Below, piece by piece: positions 18,224 through 21,146 of a stretch of DNA of 21,146 nucleotides. The position numbers and the translations under genes were made by a program. This DNA is from a virus: IMG/VR virus record IMGVR_UViG_3300030106_006532, positions 1 through 21,146 of that record, one strand, 5' to 3'. Positions within the stretch are counted from its first letter, which is position 1. Each line of letters opens with the position of its first letter. The notes under the pieces were generated by a model. The model searched no databases. It saw only the letters and a list, made by a program, of their open reading frames with translations, and was not told where the DNA came from.

Positions 18224-21120
18224 TGAACCCCAATGACGTAGATATATTTGGCTACGACGAAGGTGGTCTTGTCGGCCAGATGAAGCGCCGGCGAGACCCC
18301 GATCGAGATAGTGATCCGCTGATAACTCCTGCTCAACTCTCTTACTTAGCTGCTCAATTTGCTCCTGGCACTGGATTATTGGATGCATCTGGTCGTATGG
18401 CTGCTATGCCAGGAGATGAGGTTGGGATTATCGATGCGTTTGGTGGCGAATACATGCCCAGCATCGGCGAGAACATCGCCGAAGGAGAGTACTTTGATGC
18501 AGCGATGCAAGGTCTCGGCGTCTTGGGCGATGCGATGTATGCGGTTCCTTTAGTTGGTCCGGTTACAGGCGTTACTTTGGGTAGCACGTTTAAGGGTATA
18601 GGTCAGGCGGGTAAGGGCATCAAGAAAGGCATTGAGAGCCTAAGTGGTTTAGGTCCAGATACCAGGGTGACTAAAGATTTTGACGCTGGACCTGTCGAAG
18701 AGGGTCAAGGTCACGCGATGCCTTCTGATCTTTTGGTTCCTGGTAGTGGCGAAAAGGCCACGACCCCAGTGGTTCAAAAGTTTACACCTCAGAATACCGA
18801 CCAGGTCATACAGAAAATAGATGAAGTCAAAGCGAACAACCCAGAGGCGTTAAATTCTACAGAAAACTGGAAAGGCATGGAGGACCAAGCATTCGGTGGA
18901 TCCTATGTGCCTATGCCGCCGCTTGAAGCCATAAATTATAAAAATAATCCACAATTGCTTGCTCAAAAGCTTCAAAAGCTTACTCCTGAGCTGAAAGCGG
19001 GAGTGGATGAGGGTTTCGGGTACGTTCAAGATTTACGGAATATTTACAATTCGGGTAAATCCAGCCCAGAGATGACAGGTCGTTTGATGCTCTGGGGCAT
19101 TTTGTCAAGGGGAGCTGGCCCAGTGCAGCAAGAGGCTGCTTTCCTTGATGTTCTCGATGCGGCCAGACCCTTTATCAAAAAAGCAGTCGATGGAGAGTTC
19201 GGTCCGAAAGACAAAGCGCAGTGGCAAAAAACTGCTGCCAAACTTCTCCCTGAAGGATCTCCAGGCAAGCAAGTCACGATGAATGTGAATGCTGCTGGCC
19301 GATTGCTTGAATCCTTGAGTCAGAAAAAAGGTCCAGGCGGCGAAGTGGTTTTAAATCGGCTTCACGATCTTATGTCGAATCCAGAGGTTTCTGGTAGACA
19401 GTTCCGTAGAGAGTTTTTCCAAATGACTGACTCTCCAGGAATTGACAATAAAGTGGTCAGTTTCATAGGTCTCGTTGGCGGCAAAGACGATATGTTGGTT
19501 ATGGACCGCATTCAGTCCAGGCACCTTTGGGATGATGGTCGATTTGGTGGCGCCAATATTTATGACGGTTTGCCTATGGGCAAAGTCAAGACCGGTCTCG
19601 CGAACATACTCGGGGGTCCGCGTGGACTGTTGGTTACAGAGCAGTTAGAGGATGGTCTGGAAAATTCTGTCAAACAAGCATACGACATAATTGGTCGCCC
19701 AGAAGATGCGAGTATCGGCCGAATGCACTGGGAGACTTGGGTCATTGATGGAGATCAAGCAGTATCACATAGCACTTTGAACAGTGTACTCAGGGATTCT
19801 CCGATCGGCGGGGCAGTGAGAGAGGGTAAGCCAGGAACGTTTAGCTCGGGATCGACTTATCGAATGACAGTGGAGGGTCCGATAATCGAGTATCCGTTAT
19901 CTGATGGCTCTCTAGTTCGGATGACTCCAGAAAGATTCAAGGATTTCTTGGGTGTAGTCAAGAAGCCTAAAACTGGTATACTGCCAGATCAATTTAAAGT
20001 ATCTGCTGTTAAGGGCAAACCTTGGTATACCAAGGAAGGTGTAGATAGGAGTAAATTAGATGACCTCGCAAGACAATACGAAAACGCAAACCCAGACGGA
20101 AGCCTTCGATCGGGCGCTAGAAGGGCTCTCAAAGGTGCAGACCCCGTTTCTCAGCGAAGAGGAGACTTCCTCCGCTCTCTCAGAATCAACAGAGCAAGAC
20201 AAGGCGTTCAGGAGCGACCTGATGGACTCGATCCTGGAAGATCATCCCAAGCTTACACGAGAGGAGTTAGATCAACAGATGAAGGAGTTCGGCTTCTAGA
20301 TCTACAGCCTAACGCTCCGGTATCTAATCAGTTTCAATACGCGGGTCTTAACACCCCGAGAATTTCTCAGATTCCAGCGGCAGAAAACGCCTCTGCGTAT
20401 GAGCAGCAAATGCGTTCTTCTTTAGTTGGGAAGCAAACTGGTGCTCAAGTAGAAATCAAAACACCGGAAGAACTAGCCGAAACCAGGTTGTTTCAGACTG
20501 AATCCGGTAGTGGTTTTTCGATAAAATCTGATGGCGATATTACGGCTGTATACGCTTCTGAGGCAGAGCCATCTGGTGGCGCTTACGCGATGCTAGAGGC
20601 CGCTGTTGAAGCCGGTGGCAGAAAGCTAGATGCGTTTGATACTTACCTTCCCAAGATATATGAAACCGTGGGGTTTAGGCCCGTATCAAAAATAAAATGG
20701 AATGACGAGTTCGCGCCAAAAGCTCCGTCTGCCGTGGAGGACTGGGACAAACAGAAGTTCATAAAATATAACAACGGAGAGCCTGACGTTGTATTTTTTG
20801 TTTACGATCCTGATTACACAGGCTCTGGTGGTGCGGCAAAACTAAATTACAGTGAAGACTATGACGCTGCTGTCGCGGTGCAAAATGCAGAAGTAGAAAA
20901 GATAAAACCTCGTGTAGACGAGGTTCTTGGACCGGCGCCAGAGGGATTTTATTTAGGCGGTTCGGTAGGCATACAACCTTTCAACATGATGGGTGGTGGA
21001 CAGCCATCTCAGCCGATGAGATACGCACGAGGAGGCCGAGTCAGCAAAATGGATCAGACAGAATTCCTAAGATCCCTCGACCAGGTCGATATATTTACCA
21101 ACTCGTTGATGCGCTCCTAA
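18223..21120 (+). CDS. 965-aa virion-type protein with GNAT-like C-terminal region
   Basis: This long protein starts at the ATG of a TAATG overlap. Residues about 70-150 are Gly/Ala-rich and partly hydrophobic (VPLVGPVTGVTLGSTFKGIG), like the membrane-compatible segment of the 797-aa protein. The middle is a large helical region. Residues about 755-862 (SGFSIKSDGDITAVYAS through LPKIYETVGF to VVFFVYDP) resemble the fold order of GNAT-type acetyltransferases, with the late LxxxGF element, though an acetyl-CoA-binding loop is not clear. Near residue 932 is PMRYARGG, shared with the first gene of the window. Residues 613-692 are arginine-rich and coincide with a second gene in another frame. Probably a minor or internal virion protein; any enzyme role is tentative. 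Confidence 0.8.
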   Translation: MNPNDVDIFGYDEGGLVGQMKRRRDPDRDSDPLITPAQLSYLAAQFAPGTGLLDASGRMAAMPGDEVGIIDAFGGEYMPSIGENIAEGEYFDAAMQGLGVLGDAMYAVPLVGPVTGVTLGSTFKGIGQAGKGIKKGIESLSGLGPDTRVTKDFDAGPVEEGQGHAMPSDLLVPGSGEKATTPVVQKFTPQNTDQVIQKIDEVKANNPEALNSTENWKGMEDQAFGGSYVPMPPLEAINYKNNPQLLAQKLQKLTPELKAGVDEGFGYVQDLRNIYNSGKSSPEMTGRLMLWGILSRGAGPVQQEAAFLDVLDAARPFIKKAVDGEFGPKDKAQWQKTAAKLLPEGSPGKQVTMNVNAAGRLLESLSQKKGPGGEVVLNRLHDLMSNPEVSGRQFRREFFQMTDSPGIDNKVVSFIGLVGGKDDMLVMDRIQSRHLWDDGRFGGANIYDGLPMGKVKTGLANILGGPRGLLVTEQLEDGLENSVKQAYDIIGRPEDASIGRMHWETWVIDGDQAVSHSTLNSVLRDSPIGGAVREGKPGTFSSGSTYRMTVEGPIIEYPLSDGSLVRMTPERFKDFLGVVKKPKTGILPDQFKVSAVKGKPWYTKEGVDRSKLDDLARQYENANPDGSLRSGARRALKGADPVSQRRGDFLRSLRINRARQGVQERPDGLDPGRSSQAYTRGVRSTDEGVRLLDLQPNAPVSNQFQYAGLNTPRISQIPAAENASAYEQQMRSSLVGKQTGAQVEIKTPEELAETRLFQTESGSGFSIKSDGDITAVYASEAEPSGGAYAMLEAAVEAGGRKLDAFDTYLPKIYETVGFRPVSKIKWNDEFAPKAPSAVEDWDKQKFIKYNNGEPDVVFFVYDPDYTGSGGAAKLNYSEDYDAAVAVQNAEVEKIKPRVDEVLGPAPEGFYLGGSVGIQPFNMMGGGQPSQPMRYARGGRVSKMDQTEFLRSLDQVDIFTNSLMRS
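20060..20299 (+). CDS. Nested overlapping gene inside the 965-aa gene
   Basis: A 79-codon frame lies wholly within the large gene but in another frame. It has its own AGGAG (20047-20051) 8 nt before the ATG. Its product begins MTSQDNTKTQTQTEAFDRAL and ends DHPKLTREELDQQMKEFGF. It is acidic and helical, and looks like a normal small phage protein rather than a chance frame. The C-terminal LTREELDxxMxxFGF pattern recalls small proteins encoded among phage structural genes, though I cannot name the family. In the same stretch the large protein is arginine- and glycine-rich, which suggests the big frame was constrained by the small one. The large frame stays open on both sides, so this is dual coding rather than an interruption. 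Confidence 0.6.
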   Translation: MTSQDNTKTQTQTEAFDRALEGLSKVQTPFLSEEETSSALSESTEQDKAFRSDLMDSILEDHPKLTREELDQQMKEFGF

Positions 21121-21146
21121 GAACCATTCACCAGTTCGCGATCCCC

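Noticed and set aside
20060-20299. Reading this region as a frameshift that splits the 965-aa gene
   Set aside because: The large frame is continuous before and after, and the small frame has its own start, ribosome binding site and stop; dual coding explains it better.

Overview
This window reads as part of a tailed double-stranded DNA phage genome. It is compact: many neighbouring genes share TAATG, TGATG, GTGA or TTGA stop/start overlaps. Recognisable phage genes are a terminase small subunit, a Toprim/VirE-type primase-helicase, a RecE-like exonuclease, an SSB-like protein and very large glycine- or glutamine-rich proteins of the virion-internal kind. The sequence style of the structural proteins (SDDIPAML..GEFV and PMRYA[K/R]GG motifs, 500-965 aa internal proteins) recalls podovirus-like marine phages of alphaproteobacteria. 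That host assignment comes from recalled family resemblance and is only moderately certain. No large terminase, portal, major capsid protein, tRNA, rRNA, IS element or CRISPR array is visible.

Layout. (1) 1-6046, + strand: four overlapping late/structural genes, the first cut by the window edge. (2) 6029-6534, - strand: a two-gene unit encoding a ribbon-helix-helix regulator and a small partner, divergent from a 2OG-Fe(II) oxygenase (6535-7257, +). (3) 7264-10427, +: an early-type region of small genes driven by three copies of one promoter element (-35-like TNKACA followed by an invariant CAACGACACGG). Its first transcription unit contains a very convincing type I hammerhead ribozyme (7519-7573) between two genes, and further on a polynucleotide-kinase-like P-loop protein. 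The second and third units share a leader (GCCAACAAAG) and end in intrinsic terminators preceded by the same 20-nt repeat. (4) 13335-10400, -: a replication/recombination operon (SSB-like, DUF3310, tiny membrane protein, RecE-like nuclease, PAPS-reductase-like PP-loop protein, small unknown). (5) 13404-15575, +: primase-helicase, divergent from the SSB-like gene. (6) 15576-17026: an AT-rich repeat segment, a small gene, terminase small subunit, then 517 nt without a gene that holds hairpins and a 14-bp palindrome (candidate packaging or replication site). (7) 17027-21120, +: PD-(D/E)XK resolvase-like nuclease, two unknown genes and a 965-aa virion-type protein, inside which a 79-codon gene with its own ribosome binding site lies in another frame.

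The most notable points are the hammerhead ribozyme, which would release an mRNA leader resembling the leaders made by promoters B and C, and the nested gene at 20060-20299. The ribozyme is supported by base-by-base match to the hammerhead core. The functional links (with the kinase, with the promoter repeats) are inference.
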